Assembly: GCA_947479995.1 (NCBI GenBank)
Contig: CANKBT010000167.1
Coordinates: 1-6,858, forward strand
Source: Frankiaceae bacterium
Lineage (GTDB): Bacteria; Actinomycetota; Actinomycetes; Mycobacteriales; SCTD01
Direction: 5' to 3'
Length of the DNA: 6,858 nucleotides
Shown one piece after another: positions 1 to 4,988 of the stretch. The position numbers were made by a program, and so were the translations under genes. Below the pieces are notes generated by a model. The model was not told the origin of the DNA, searched no databases, and worked only from the letters and a program-made list of their open reading frames with translations. Position 1 is the stretch's first letter, and each line of letters begins with the position of its first letter.

Positions 1-548
1 GCCCGCGCGACGTCGCGGTCGGCGGGGCGCTGCCCGCCGACGTCGGCCGCCCGCGCGGCGCCGCCGCGCGCGACCGGGTGGCCGCCGTCGCCCCCTCGTG
101 CCGCGCCGACGCCGCCGGGCCGGCCGACCTCGTCGTGCTCGCACCGACCGGGCCGCCGGCCGACGAGGACGTCCTGCGCCTGAGCGCGGGCAGCGCGCCG
201 CACCTGCTCGTCACCGCCCGCGAGGCCGTCGGCGTGGTCGGGCCGCTCGTGCTGCCCGGGCGCACCGCCTGCCTGCACTGCCTCGACCACGCCCGCACCG
301 ACCGCGACCCGGGGTGGCCGGTGCTCGCGGCCCAGCTGTCGGTGCCCGCCCGGGGGCCCGACGGCTGCGACGCGGCGCTCGCCGCGGCGGTCAGCGCGCA
401 GGCCGCGCTGCAGGTGCTCGCGCTGCTCGACGGCGCGCCGGCCGCGGCCCTCGGCGGCACGCTCGAGCTCGCCCTGCCCGACTGGCGGTGGCGCCGCCGC
501 TCCTGGGCGCCGCACCCCGCCTGCCCCTGCCGGGCCGTCGCCTCGTGA
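1..548 (+). CDS. ThiF/E1-like family protein (TOMM leader-peptide-binding-like), 5' end missing
   Basis: The frame is already open at the left edge (first whole codon at base 3) and stops at 546-548, so the N-terminus lies outside the window. The GTG at 78 is internal and not a convincing start. The visible part has the block VVGPLVLPGRTACLHCLDHAR followed by DPGWPVLAAQL, which I recognise from actinobacterial proteins annotated as ThiF-family or 'TOMM precursor leader peptide-binding' proteins. Two cysteine pairs, CxxC at 270-281 and CxC at 522-530, match the split zinc-binding cysteines of E1-like folds, which brace the C-terminal half. No adenylation motif can be assessed because that part is missing. 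The gene lies 75 bp upstream of an ABC1 kinase in the same direction, the order I recall for Rv3196-Rv3197 in mycobacteria. The molecular function of these stand-alone actinobacterial members is not established, and nothing visible shows that this one takes part in peptide natural-product synthesis. Confidence 0.75.
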   Translation, partial: PRDVAVGGALPADVGRPRGAAARDRVAAVAPSCRADAAGPADLVVLAPTGPPADEDVLRLSAGSAPHLLVTAREAVGVVGPLVLPGRTACLHCLDHARTDRDPGWPVLAAQLSVPARGPDGCDAALAAAVSAQAALQVLALLDGAPAAALGGTLELALPDWRWRRRSWAPHPACPCRAVAS

Positions 549-557
549 CCCCGGGGT

Positions 558-576
558 CGCACCCGGCCCGGGTGCG
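558..576 (+). terminator. Inverted repeat just after the ThiF-like gene
   Basis: CGCACCCGG and CCGGGTGCG form a perfect 9+9 inverted repeat around a single C. As RNA this gives an 8-bp stem with a GCC loop, starting 10 nt after the stop codon. There is no T-tract, which is common for GC-rich actinobacteria. It may end or attenuate transcription before the kinase, or it could be a DNA operator for the kinase promoter. Confidence 0.45.
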
Positions 577-588
577 GGCGGGTCGGGG

Positions 589-623
589 TCGCCACCGGCG
601 GCGCAGAGGCGGACACTGGCGAC
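589..623 (+). promoter_or_regulatory. Candidate leaderless promoter of the ABC1 kinase gene
   Basis: TCGCCA at 589-594 matches TTGACA at 4 of 6 positions. A 17-nt spacer leads to GACACT at 612-617, a near match to the actinobacterial -10 TANNNT, which ends exactly 6 nt before the GTG at 624. Transcription would therefore start at or next to the start codon. The only purine-rich stretch, GAGG at 606-609, is 14 nt away and too far to act as a ribosome-binding site. Confidence 0.4.
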
Positions 624-2066
624 GTGCCCGACATCCCCCGCCGCGCCGTCACGCGCTCGGCCAAGCTCGCGACCCTCCCGATCGGGGTCGCCGGCCGAGC
701 CACCCTGGGCCTCGGCAAGCGGATCGGCGGCAAGCCCGCCGAGGCGGTGGCCCTCGAGCTGCAGGCCCGCACGGCCGAGCAGCTGTTCCAGGTGCTCGGC
801 CAGCTCAAGGGCGGCGCCATGAAGATGGGGCAGGCGCTCTCGGTCTTCGAGGCCGCGCTGCCCGAGGAGGTCGCGGCGCCCTACCGCGCCGCTCTCACCA
901 AGCTGCAGGAGGCCGCGCCCCCGCTGCCGGTCGCCACCGTGCACGCCGTGCTGGCCGCCGAGCTGGGCGCCGACTGGCGCGCGATGTTCACCAGCTTCGA
1001 CGACACCCCGACCGCCGCCGCGAGCATCGGGCAGGTGCACCGCGCCGTCTGGGGCGACGGACGCGACGTCGCCGTGAAGATCCAGTACCCCGGCGCCGGC
1101 CCCGCGCTGCTGTCGGACCTCAAGCAGCTCAGCCGCCTGGCCCGCATGTTCTCCGCGCTGACGCCCGGCCTCGACGTCAAGCCGCTCATCGCCGAGCTCA
1201 CCGAGCGCGTCACCGAGGAGCTCGACTACCGCCTCGAGGCGCAGAGCCAGACCACGTTCCACGAGGCGTACGAGGACGACCCCGACATCGTCATCCCGGC
1301 GGTCCTCACCGGCACCGAGCGCACGATCGTCACCGAGTGGCTGGAGGGCCGGCCGCTGTCGGCGGTCATCGCCGACGGCACGGTCGACGAGCGCGACCGC
1401 GCGGCGCTGCTGCTCGCGCGCTTCCTGTTCAGCGGCCCGGTGCTCGCGGGGCTGCTGCACGCCGACCCGCACCCGGGCAACTTCCGCCTCACGCCGGACG
1501 GCCGCCTCGGCGTCCTCGACTTCGGGGCGGTCAACCACCTGCCGGACGGCTCCCCCGAGCCGATCGGGCGCCTGACCCGCTGGGCCCTCGACGGCGACGC
1601 CGACGCGGTGCTCGCCGCGCTGCGCGAGGAGGGCTTCGTCCGCCCGTCGATCGACGTCGACGCCCAGGAGGTCCTCGACTACCTGCGGCCGCTGCTCGAC
1701 CCCGTGGCGCAGGAGACCTTCCGCTTCAGCCGGGCGTGGCTGCGGGCGCAGGCGCTGCGCGTCGGCGACCCACGCAACCCGGCGTCCGCGCTCGGGCGGC
1801 AGCTCAACCTGCCCCCGTCGTACCTGCTGCTGCACCGCGTGACGATGGGGACCATCGGCGTGCTGAGCCAGCTGGGCGGCGAGGCGCCGTTCCGCGCCGA
1901 GATGGCGAGGTGGCAGCCGGGCTTCGCCGAGCCGGGCAGCGCGCTCGCCGAGCACGCCGCGTCGGCGTCCGAGGTGCGGGCGCAGCTCACCGCGGTGGCG
2001 CCGCAGGCACCGCCGCCGCCCGTCACCGCCGCGCCCCGTGGCCGCCGGCGCGGCGAGCGGGGCTGA
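624..2066 (+). CDS. ABC1/AarF/UbiB-family atypical protein kinase-like protein
   Basis: This 480-residue protein has the full set of ABC1 (UbiB/ADCK) signatures in order. The family-specific KxGQ motif is KMGQ (residues 67-70). The Ala-rich nucleotide loop is AAASIGQVH (131-139). The VAVK lysine is K152, the ExD motif is E199-L-D201, the catalytic loop is HADPHPGN (279-286) and the metal-binding motif is DFG (299-301). Nothing essential is missing, so an ATP-binding, probably ATPase-active, enzyme is likely. In the family, UbiB/Coq8 members support quinone biosynthesis, apparently as ATPases acting on lipids rather than as classical protein kinases. The role of the actinobacterial branch (Rv3197-like) is less clear. 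The C-terminal ~20 residues are Pro- then Arg-rich and probably disordered. No ubiquinone or menaquinone gene is nearby to support a quinone role here. The GTG start at 624 gives the N-terminus (V/M)PDIPRRAVTRSAKLA, which fits family members as I recall them. The upstream partner is the ThiF-like gene; a convergent small gene lies downstream. Confidence 0.93.
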   Translation: MPDIPRRAVTRSAKLATLPIGVAGRATLGLGKRIGGKPAEAVALELQARTAEQLFQVLGQLKGGAMKMGQALSVFEAALPEEVAAPYRAALTKLQEAAPPLPVATVHAVLAAELGADWRAMFTSFDDTPTAAASIGQVHRAVWGDGRDVAVKIQYPGAGPALLSDLKQLSRLARMFSALTPGLDVKPLIAELTERVTEELDYRLEAQSQTTFHEAYEDDPDIVIPAVLTGTERTIVTEWLEGRPLSAVIADGTVDERDRAALLLARFLFSGPVLAGLLHADPHPGNFRLTPDGRLGVLDFGAVNHLPDGSPEPIGRLTRWALDGDADAVLAALREEGFVRPSIDVDAQEVLDYLRPLLDPVAQETFRFSRAWLRAQALRVGDPRNPASALGRQLNLPPSYLLLHRVTMGTIGVLSQLGGEAPFRAEMARWQPGFAEPGSALAEHAASASEVRAQLTAVAPQAPPPPVTAAPRGRRRGERG

Positions 2067-2069
2067 CCC

Positions 2070-2111
2070 GCCGCCGAGCGGCTCGCCGCGCCGAGCCGCC
2101 GCCGAGCGGCT
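2070..2111. repeat. 14-bp direct repeat pair between convergent genes
   Basis: GCCGCCGAGCGGCT occurs at 2070-2083 and again, identically, at 2098-2111. The second copy overlaps the stop codon of the minus-strand gene (2110-2112). Each copy contains the short inverted repeat GCCG...CGGC. It may reflect a small local duplication in the terminator region. Confidence 0.6.
2078..2099. terminator. Bidirectional hairpin terminator between convergent genes
   Basis: GCGGCTCG (2078-2085) and CGAGCCGC (2092-2099) form a perfect 8-bp stem with a 6-nt loop. It lies 11 nt past the kinase stop codon and about 10 nt past the stop of the opposing gene, where a shared terminator is expected. There is no T-tract. 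Confidence 0.55.
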
Positions 2112-2379
2112 AGGTGCCCGCTCCGGGCGCCTGCTCCTCGAGCGCCCGCCGCAGCAGCTCCAGCCCGCGCGCGGCCAGCTCCTCGGCGCGGGCCGGGTCG
2201 ACCTCGACCTCCATGGCCGCGCCGACCGGCCCCTCGGCGTAGCCGACGGCGGCCACGACCGCCGCGCGCTCCTCGGGCGGCAGCGCGGCGAGCGCGCCCT
2301 CGAGGCGGCTCAGCAGCGCGGCCTCGCTGTCGTCGGGCGTCGGGTCGCGCAGGGCGTCGACGACCTGCGGCGGCATCAT
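2110..2379 (-). CDS. Small protein resembling sigma-70 region 4
   Basis: From the ATG at 2379 this is 89 residues. Residues 26-80 follow the pattern of a sigma-factor region 4 helix-turn-helix: L-x-A-L-PPEERAAVV (30-42), then G-YAEGPV (46-52), a short linker, and a last helix ending LELLRRAL (73-80). The stretch where the DNA-contacting recognition helix should be (about 57-72) is acidic, EVEVDPARAEEL. The basic and polar residues expected for promoter contact are absent, so DNA binding seems doubtful. No Cys is present, so it is not a WhiB protein. The start is uncertain. A perfect GGAGGA at 2418-2413 sits 3 nt before an in-frame CTG at 2409, which would add ten residues beginning TSERPPRLR; no Shine-Dalgarno sequence precedes the ATG at 2379. 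It is convergent with the ABC1 kinase and lies downstream of the Cys/His plus disordered-tail gene on the same strand. Function unknown. Confidence 0.7.
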   Translation of the reverse strand: MMPPQVVDALRDPTPDDSEAALLSRLEGALAALPPEERAAVVAAVGYAEGPVGAAMEVEVDPARAEELAARGLELLRRALEEQAPGAGT

Positions 2380-2412
2380 GCGCAGGCGCGGCGGGCGCTC
2401 GCTGGTCAGGGC

Positions 2413-2418
2413 TCCTCC
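2413..2418 (-). promoter_or_regulatory. Ribosome-binding site pointing to a CTG start
   Basis: On the minus strand the sequence reads GGAGGAGCCCTG, with the CTG at 2409-2407 in frame with the sigma-region-4-like gene. The next canonical in-frame start is the ATG 30 nt further on. No ATG, GTG or TTG lies in frame just upstream in the bases I checked. A CTG start or a base change in this strain are the simplest explanations. Confidence 0.5.
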
Positions 2419-2443
2419 GAGGGGGTCGGGCGGGCGGGACGCA

Positions 2444-2477
2444 CGAGAGCCGCCCCGGTCTCCCGGAGCGGCTCTCG
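2444..2477. terminator. Strong hairpin upstream of the sigma-region-4-like gene
   Basis: CGAGAGCCGC (2444-2453) and GCGGCTCTCG (2468-2477) pair perfectly over 10 bp. After one C-A mismatch, CCGG (2455-2458) pairs with CCGG (2463-2466) around a TCTC loop. It could end transcripts from the upstream minus-strand gene, or act as an attenuator in the 5' leader of the 2110-2379 gene, whose ribosome-binding site lies 25 nt further on. There is no T-tract. Confidence 0.55.
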
Positions 2478-2573
2478 CTGCCTCGCCGTCAGGTCGCCTC
2501 GCGGCGGTGTGTCGCTCGTAGCGACGTGTGTGGGACCGGGGGCCTTGGACGGGTCGGCACCTGTAGTGAACCG

Positions 2574-2606
2574 CACCCGGCGCCGGCCGATTCCCCGTCC
2601 CGGGTG
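2574..2606 (-). terminator. Candidate hairpin directly after the 2608-3495 gene
   Basis: CACCCGG (2574-2580) and CCGGGTG (2600-2606) are complementary over 7 bp with a 19-nt GC-rich loop. The hairpin begins one base after the TGA at 2610-2608. It is weaker than the hairpin at 2444-2477; either or both may end this transcript. Confidence 0.35.
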
Positions 2607-2607
2607 T

Positions 2608-3495
2608 TCAGGACCCGTCGGACGGGGCCTGCTCGGCGCCGGACGGGGCCGCCGGCTCCGCGGCCGGCACGGCCTGCGGCGCCGGCGCGGGGGCGTCCGT
2701 GACGGCCGCGGCGACGGGCGGTGCGACGGGGGCCGCGGCGGGCGGTGCGACGGGCGCGGCCGGGGCCTCGGGAGCCGAGCCGGCGCCGGCGGCGCCAGCG
2801 GCGCCACGGCCGTCACCGCCCTGCGGCGCGGTCGGCGCCGCCGGGGCGTCGGCCGGGGCCGACGACACCGGCGCGGCCGGCGCCGTGGTCTCGGGGGCGC
2901 CCGGCGCCTCGGACGCGGTGGGAGCGGGCGACGGCGCCTCGCCGGTCGACAGCGCGGCGGCCTCCTGCGCGGCCTCGGGGGCGGCGGCACCGCCCTCGCC
3001 GGGCGCGCCGCCGGCCGGCACGGCGCCGCGGTCGCGGTCGCGACCCCGCCCGCCGCGCCGCTTGCCGCTGCGGCCCTCACGGCCCTCACGGCCCTCGCCC
3101 GCCTCGCCCGGAGCGCCCTGGCCCTGCTGGCCCTGGTGCTGACCGCCCTGACCGCCCTGACCGCCCTGGCCCTGGCCGCCCTGGCGGCGCCCCTGCGGGG
3201 TGCCGTCCGGGCGCGGCTGGCCGCCCATGTCCATGGCGCCGGCGAGCGTGTACTCGTGGACGAGCAGCTCGAGGCCGGGCTGGTCCGCTGGCGGCGCCGT
3301 CGCGATCTTGCTCTCGGCGAGCTGCCGCAGCTGCGCGAGGCGCGCGCGGCGGCGGCCGGGGTTGTCCTGCGGGTAGGTCAGCAGCACGGCGTGCGCGGCG
3401 CACGCCGCGGTGCCCGCGACGGAGGTGACGGCCTCGCGCACCAGAGCGAGGTCGGTGGTGCACGGCGCGCACTGCAGCGCGGGCGAGGAGCTCAT
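2608..3495 (-). CDS. Protein with a Cys/His N-terminal domain and a long disordered RGG-like, Ala/Pro-rich tail
   Basis: The protein has 295 residues from the ATG at 3495 (a GTG at 3504 would add three). Residues 1-95 look folded. They contain C9-x2-C12 and C32-x2-H35, a possible CCCH zinc site, and a basic helical stretch RRRARLAQLRQLAESK (48-63). Residues 100-128 are Gly/Gln repeats (GGQGGQGGQ), 134-142 are GREGREGR-type, and 145-157 form a basic KRRGGRGRDRDRG patch like RGG-type RNA-binding tails. The remaining 140 residues are almost wholly Ala, Pro, Gly, Glu and Ser and should be disordered. There is no signal peptide or membrane segment. I do not recognise the N-terminal domain. The RGG-like patch suggests nucleic-acid binding, but this is inference from composition. 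The gene lies about 45 bp downstream of the HNH nuclease gene on the same strand and may be co-transcribed with it or use its own leaderless promoter. 9-bp DNA repeats underlie parts of the tail. Confidence 0.72.
   Translation of the reverse strand: MSSSPALQCAPCTTDLALVREAVTSVAGTAACAAHAVLLTYPQDNPGRRRARLAQLRQLAESKIATAPPADQPGLELLVHEYTLAGAMDMGGQPRPDGTPQGRRQGGQGQGGQGGQGGQHQGQQGQGAPGEAGEGREGREGRSGKRRGGRGRDRDRGAVPAGGAPGEGGAAAPEAAQEAAALSTGEAPSPAPTASEAPGAPETTAPAAPVSSAPADAPAAPTAPQGGDGRGAAGAAGAGSAPEAPAAPVAPPAAAPVAPPVAAAVTDAPAPAPQAVPAAEPAAPSGAEQAPSDGS
3072..3098. repeat. 9-bp tandem repeat encoding GREGRE
   Basis: GGCCCTCAC occurs twice in tandem (3072-3080, 3081-3089), followed by the one-base variant GGCCCTCGC (3090-3098). 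It keeps the reading frame and encodes Glu-Gly-Arg units just before the basic RGG-like patch. Confidence 0.75.
3141..3167. repeat. 9-bp tandem repeat encoding GGQ units
   Basis: GACCGCCCT is repeated exactly three times (3141-3149, 3150-3158, 3159-3167), with degenerate copies on either side (for example 3174-3182). In frame it encodes Gly-Gly-Gln repeats of the low-complexity tail and is a likely site of length variation between strains. Confidence 0.8.
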
Positions 3496-3531
3496 GCCGG
3501 GCACGCTAGTCGGCGGCCCGGCCCCCCGGCA
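3496..3531 (-). promoter_or_regulatory. Candidate leaderless promoter of the 2608-3495 gene
   Basis: TAGCGT (3508-3503 on the minus strand) matches the actinobacterial -10 TANNNT and ends 7 nt before the ATG at 3495. No Shine-Dalgarno sequence precedes either the ATG or the GTG at 3504. The -35 region is poor. This is the reason for preferring the ATG at 3495. Confidence 0.35.
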
Positions 3532-3540
3532 CGCCGGTTC

Positions 3541-4227
3541 TCAGGCGGCCGGCACCGGCTGGCCGGGGCAGCCCTCGAGCACCCGCATGACGGCGTCGCG
3601 CTCCGGCGGCGTCACCCACAGGCCGTACCCCGCCTTGACCGCGACCTGCCGGGCGACGTACGCGCAGCGGTAGCCGCGGGCGGGCGGCAGCCAGGTCGCC
3701 GCGTCGCCGTCGCCCTTGCTCTGGTTGAGGTCGCCGCGCACCGCCAGCAGGTTGAGCGGGTCGTTGGCGAAGCGCTGGCGGGTGCCGGCGTCCCAGCCCT
3801 GCGCGCCGGTCTGCCACGCGTGCGACAGCGCCACGACGTGGTCGACCTGCACCTCGCTGGCCCGCTCCTTGGCGAAGGCGACGACCTCGCCGCTGTACGG
3901 GTCGGCGAGCGTGCCGGCCACGACGACGCAGCCGCGGGTGCCCGGGCGCACCTCGTCGTCGACGAGGTCGCGGGCCAGGACGTCGTTGCGGGTGTCGCAG
4001 CCGTTGCGGTCGACGTCGGCCCAGGACGGGCCGAACAGCTCGCGGTCGTAGCCGGTCCGCGGCGCGCGGCCCTGCACCGGCAGGCCCGCCAGGACCTCGA
4101 GCGCGCTGCCGGTGGCGACGGGTGCGCGCGTCCCGGCGGGCGCCGGCGCCGCGACCGGCTCGGCGGGCAGCGCGCACCCGGAGGCGGTCAGCCCGGCGAG
4201 CAGCAGCAGGGGCAGCAGGCGTCGCAC
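3541..4227 (-). CDS. Secreted HNH endonuclease (DUF1524 type), predicted lipoprotein
   Basis: The 228-residue product starts MRRLLPLLLLAGLTASGC, a short positively charged start, a Leu-rich core and a lipobox-like ASGC with C18 as the lipid-carrying cysteine. It should be exported and anchored to the outer face of the membrane. A Pro/Ala-rich linker (19-40) leads to the nuclease. The HNH/DUF1524 core reads VDHVVALSHAW (D129-H130), NDPLNL (N155, N159) and LNQSKGD (N168-K171), where the DH pair and later Asn residues are the expected metal and catalytic positions. Four further cysteines (in NGCDT, RGCVV, YRCAY and EGCPG) suggest two disulfides, fitting an extracytoplasmic site. Family members cut DNA or RNA with little sequence specificity; a role in nutrient scavenging or extracellular DNA turnover is inference. 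Two adjacent GTGs (4230 and 4227) are possible starts, and I chose the second. The open frame runs on to 4659, but the upstream part has no protein-like character. Confidence 0.85.
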   Translation of the reverse strand: MRRLLPLLLLAGLTASGCALPAEPVAAPAPAGTRAPVATGSALEVLAGLPVQGRAPRTGYDRELFGPSWADVDRNGCDTRNDVLARDLVDDEVRPGTRGCVVVAGTLADPYSGEVVAFAKERASEVQVDHVVALSHAWQTGAQGWDAGTRQRFANDPLNLLAVRGDLNQSKGDGDAATWLPPARGYRCAYVARQVAVKAGYGLWVTPPERDAVMRVLEGCPGQPVPAA

Positions 4228-4280
4228 CACGCCAGTAGAGCGCGGCCGTCCGACGCCCGGGCGCCGGCGCGCGGCCCCGG

Positions 4281-4355
4281 CTAGCGCTCCGACCAGGTCG
4301 CCGGGTCGGTCGTCCCGGTCAGCACCAGCAGCACCATCGTCACGATCCTCGTCAT
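4281..4355 (-). CDS. Possible 24-residue hydrophobic small protein
   Basis: ATG at 4355 to TAG at 4281 encodes a peptide beginning MTRIVTMVLLVLTG and ending ATWSER, with a charged start, a hydrophobic run and a polar end. All 24 sense codons end in G or C while second positions are often T, a coding-like pattern in this genome. No Shine-Dalgarno sequence is present, but GACGCT lies 7 nt before the ATG and could be a leaderless -10. It sits about 50 bp upstream of the nuclease lipoprotein gene, so it might be a leader ORF. It is too short to exclude chance. Confidence 0.22.
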   Translation of the reverse strand: MTRIVTMVLLVLTGTTDPATWSER

Positions 4356-4392
4356 GCGCCAGAGCGTCGGCGCCCGGCGGCCGCGGGAGCAC

Positions 4393-4425
4393 CACCCGAC
4401 CGGGTGACTGAAACGGCGATCGCCG
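4393..4425. promoter_or_regulatory. Pair of palindromes in the divergent intergenic region
   Basis: CACCCGacCGGGTG (4393-4406) is a perfect 6+6 inverted repeat, and CGGCGATCGCCG (4414-4425) is a perfect 12-bp palindrome. Their centres are 20 bp apart, about two helical turns. They lie between the divergent nuclease and membrane-protein genes, just upstream of a possible plus-strand -35, and look like operator sites. The binding protein is unknown. Confidence 0.4.
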
Positions 4426-4436
4426 TCCGGCGGGGT

Positions 4437-4466
4437 GTGACGGTGCGGACGGCTTCCGTCGATCTT
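4437..4466 (+). promoter_or_regulatory. Candidate promoter of the small membrane protein gene
   Basis: GTGACG (4437-4442) resembles the -35 TTGACN. An 18-nt spacer leads to GATCTT (4461-4466), a partial -10 match. The spacer contains the inverted repeat GACGGcttCCGTC (4448-4460), which could be an operator. Transcription from here would leave a leader of about 70 nt. The rest of the 4231-4540 interval holds only the palindromes and the possible small ORF listed separately. Confidence 0.33.
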
Positions 4467-4540
4467 GCCCGGGCACCCCTGTCCTCAGCACGTACGGGCC
4501 GCGCACCACAGCGCGCCCGGACAACGGAGGGCTCCACACC

Positions 4541-4876
4541 ATGGCCAGCACCAACCGCACCACCGGCACGGACCACGACGTCACCACCCGCGACGTCACC
4601 GACCACGTCGGGCACGTCGGCGGCCGCCGCATCAGCACCGAGACCAAGGCCGCCTTCAAGACGACGGAGTTCCTCGCCTACCTGGCGACCGTCATCGCGA
4701 TCGCGATCGCCTCGCAGGTCGTCGGCGAGGACAGCGGCGCGAACGACGGCGGCGACTACTTCCTCGCCGACAAGGCGCTGTTCTACATCACGCTCGTCAC
4801 CATCGGCTACCTCGTGAGCCGCGGCCTGGCGAAGTCCGGCAGCCGCGACTTCTACGACGACAAGAGCGCGCGCTAG
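4541..4876 (+). CDS. Small actinobacterial membrane protein with two predicted helices
   Basis: The 111-residue protein starts at ATG 4541, preceded by GGAGG at 4526-4530 with a 10-nt spacing. The first 40 residues are hydrophilic and Thr/His/Asp-rich. Helix 1 is FLAYLATVIAIAIASQVV (44-61). A short acidic loop (62-77) follows, then helix 2, ALFYITLVTIGYLVSRGLA (79-97). The C-terminal tail is KSGSRDFYDDKSAR. The combination of a KTTEF entry into helix 1 and a YLVSRGLAKSGSR exit from helix 2 matches a conserved but uncharacterised membrane protein that I recall from many actinobacteria. No enzymatic motif is visible. With a basic juxtamembrane sequence after helix 2, both termini are probably cytoplasmic. 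It is transcribed alone and is followed by a strong hairpin. Confidence 0.85.
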   Translation: MASTNRTTGTDHDVTTRDVTDHVGHVGGRRISTETKAAFKTTEFLAYLATVIAIAIASQVVGEDSGANDGGDYFLADKALFYITLVTIGYLVSRGLAKSGSRDFYDDKSAR

Positions 4877-4897
4877 CCGCTCCGCGCACCGCACGCC

Positions 4898-4930
4898 GAG
4901 GCGCCGCACCCCACCGGGGGGCGGCGCCTC
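4898..4930 (+). terminator. Strong hairpin terminator after the membrane protein gene
   Basis: GAGGCGCCGC (4898-4907) and GCGGCGCCTC (4921-4930) pair perfectly. After an A-G mismatch, CCCC (4909-4912) pairs with GGGG (4916-4919) around an ACC loop. It begins 21 nt past the stop codon at 4874-4876. There is no T-tract. Confidence 0.7.
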
Positions 4931-4988
4931 CGCGCTGTCCGGGGCCCGTCCGGGTTGCGGCGCGCAGACGGCCGCGCGAGGGTCCGAC

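Noticed and set aside
1..548. Peptide natural-product (TOMM) biosynthetic cluster
   Set aside because: Only a ThiF-like protein is present. There is no YcaO cyclodehydratase, precursor peptide, dehydrogenase or transporter, and the ABC1 neighbour fits the common housekeeping context.
98..2113. 671-residue plus-strand open frame overlapping the ThiF-like and kinase genes
   Set aside because: Its translation is almost entirely Arg/Ala/Gly/Pro, typical of a wrong frame in GC-rich DNA, and the overlapped frames carry clear family motifs.
2544..2570. Plus-strand promoter starting with TTGGAC
   Set aside because: TTGGAC is followed by TAGTGA at only 13 nt, and no hexamer at 17-18 nt resembles a -10. 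No plus-strand gene follows.
2406..3089. 227-residue minus-strand frame rich in Pro/Arg
   Set aside because: It overlaps the Ala/Pro-rich tail of the 2608-3495 gene in another frame and is composed of Pro-Arg repeats with no start signal.
3120..3182. CRISPR-like or satellite array
   Set aside because: The repeats are 9 bp, contiguous and in frame within a coding tail, with no spacers.
2038..4284. 748-residue plus-strand open frame opposite three minus-strand genes
   Set aside because: It shows low-complexity Arg/Gly/Ala/Leu sequence without domains, and the opposite strand encodes the HNH nuclease and the sigma-like protein with recognisable motifs. Stops are simply rare in this base composition.
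4374..4396. Stress-sigma-type promoter on the minus strand (GTTTC, then GGGTGG)
   Set aside because: GTTT and GGGT are only 13 nt apart, shorter than the spacing usual for SigB/SigF-type promoters, and the -10 does not match GGGTAT well.
4228..4659. N-terminal extension of the nuclease frame up to an ATG at 4659
   Set aside because: The extension crosses the intergenic region and part of the membrane protein gene and has no protein-like character. The signal peptide begins naturally at the GTG at 4227/4230.
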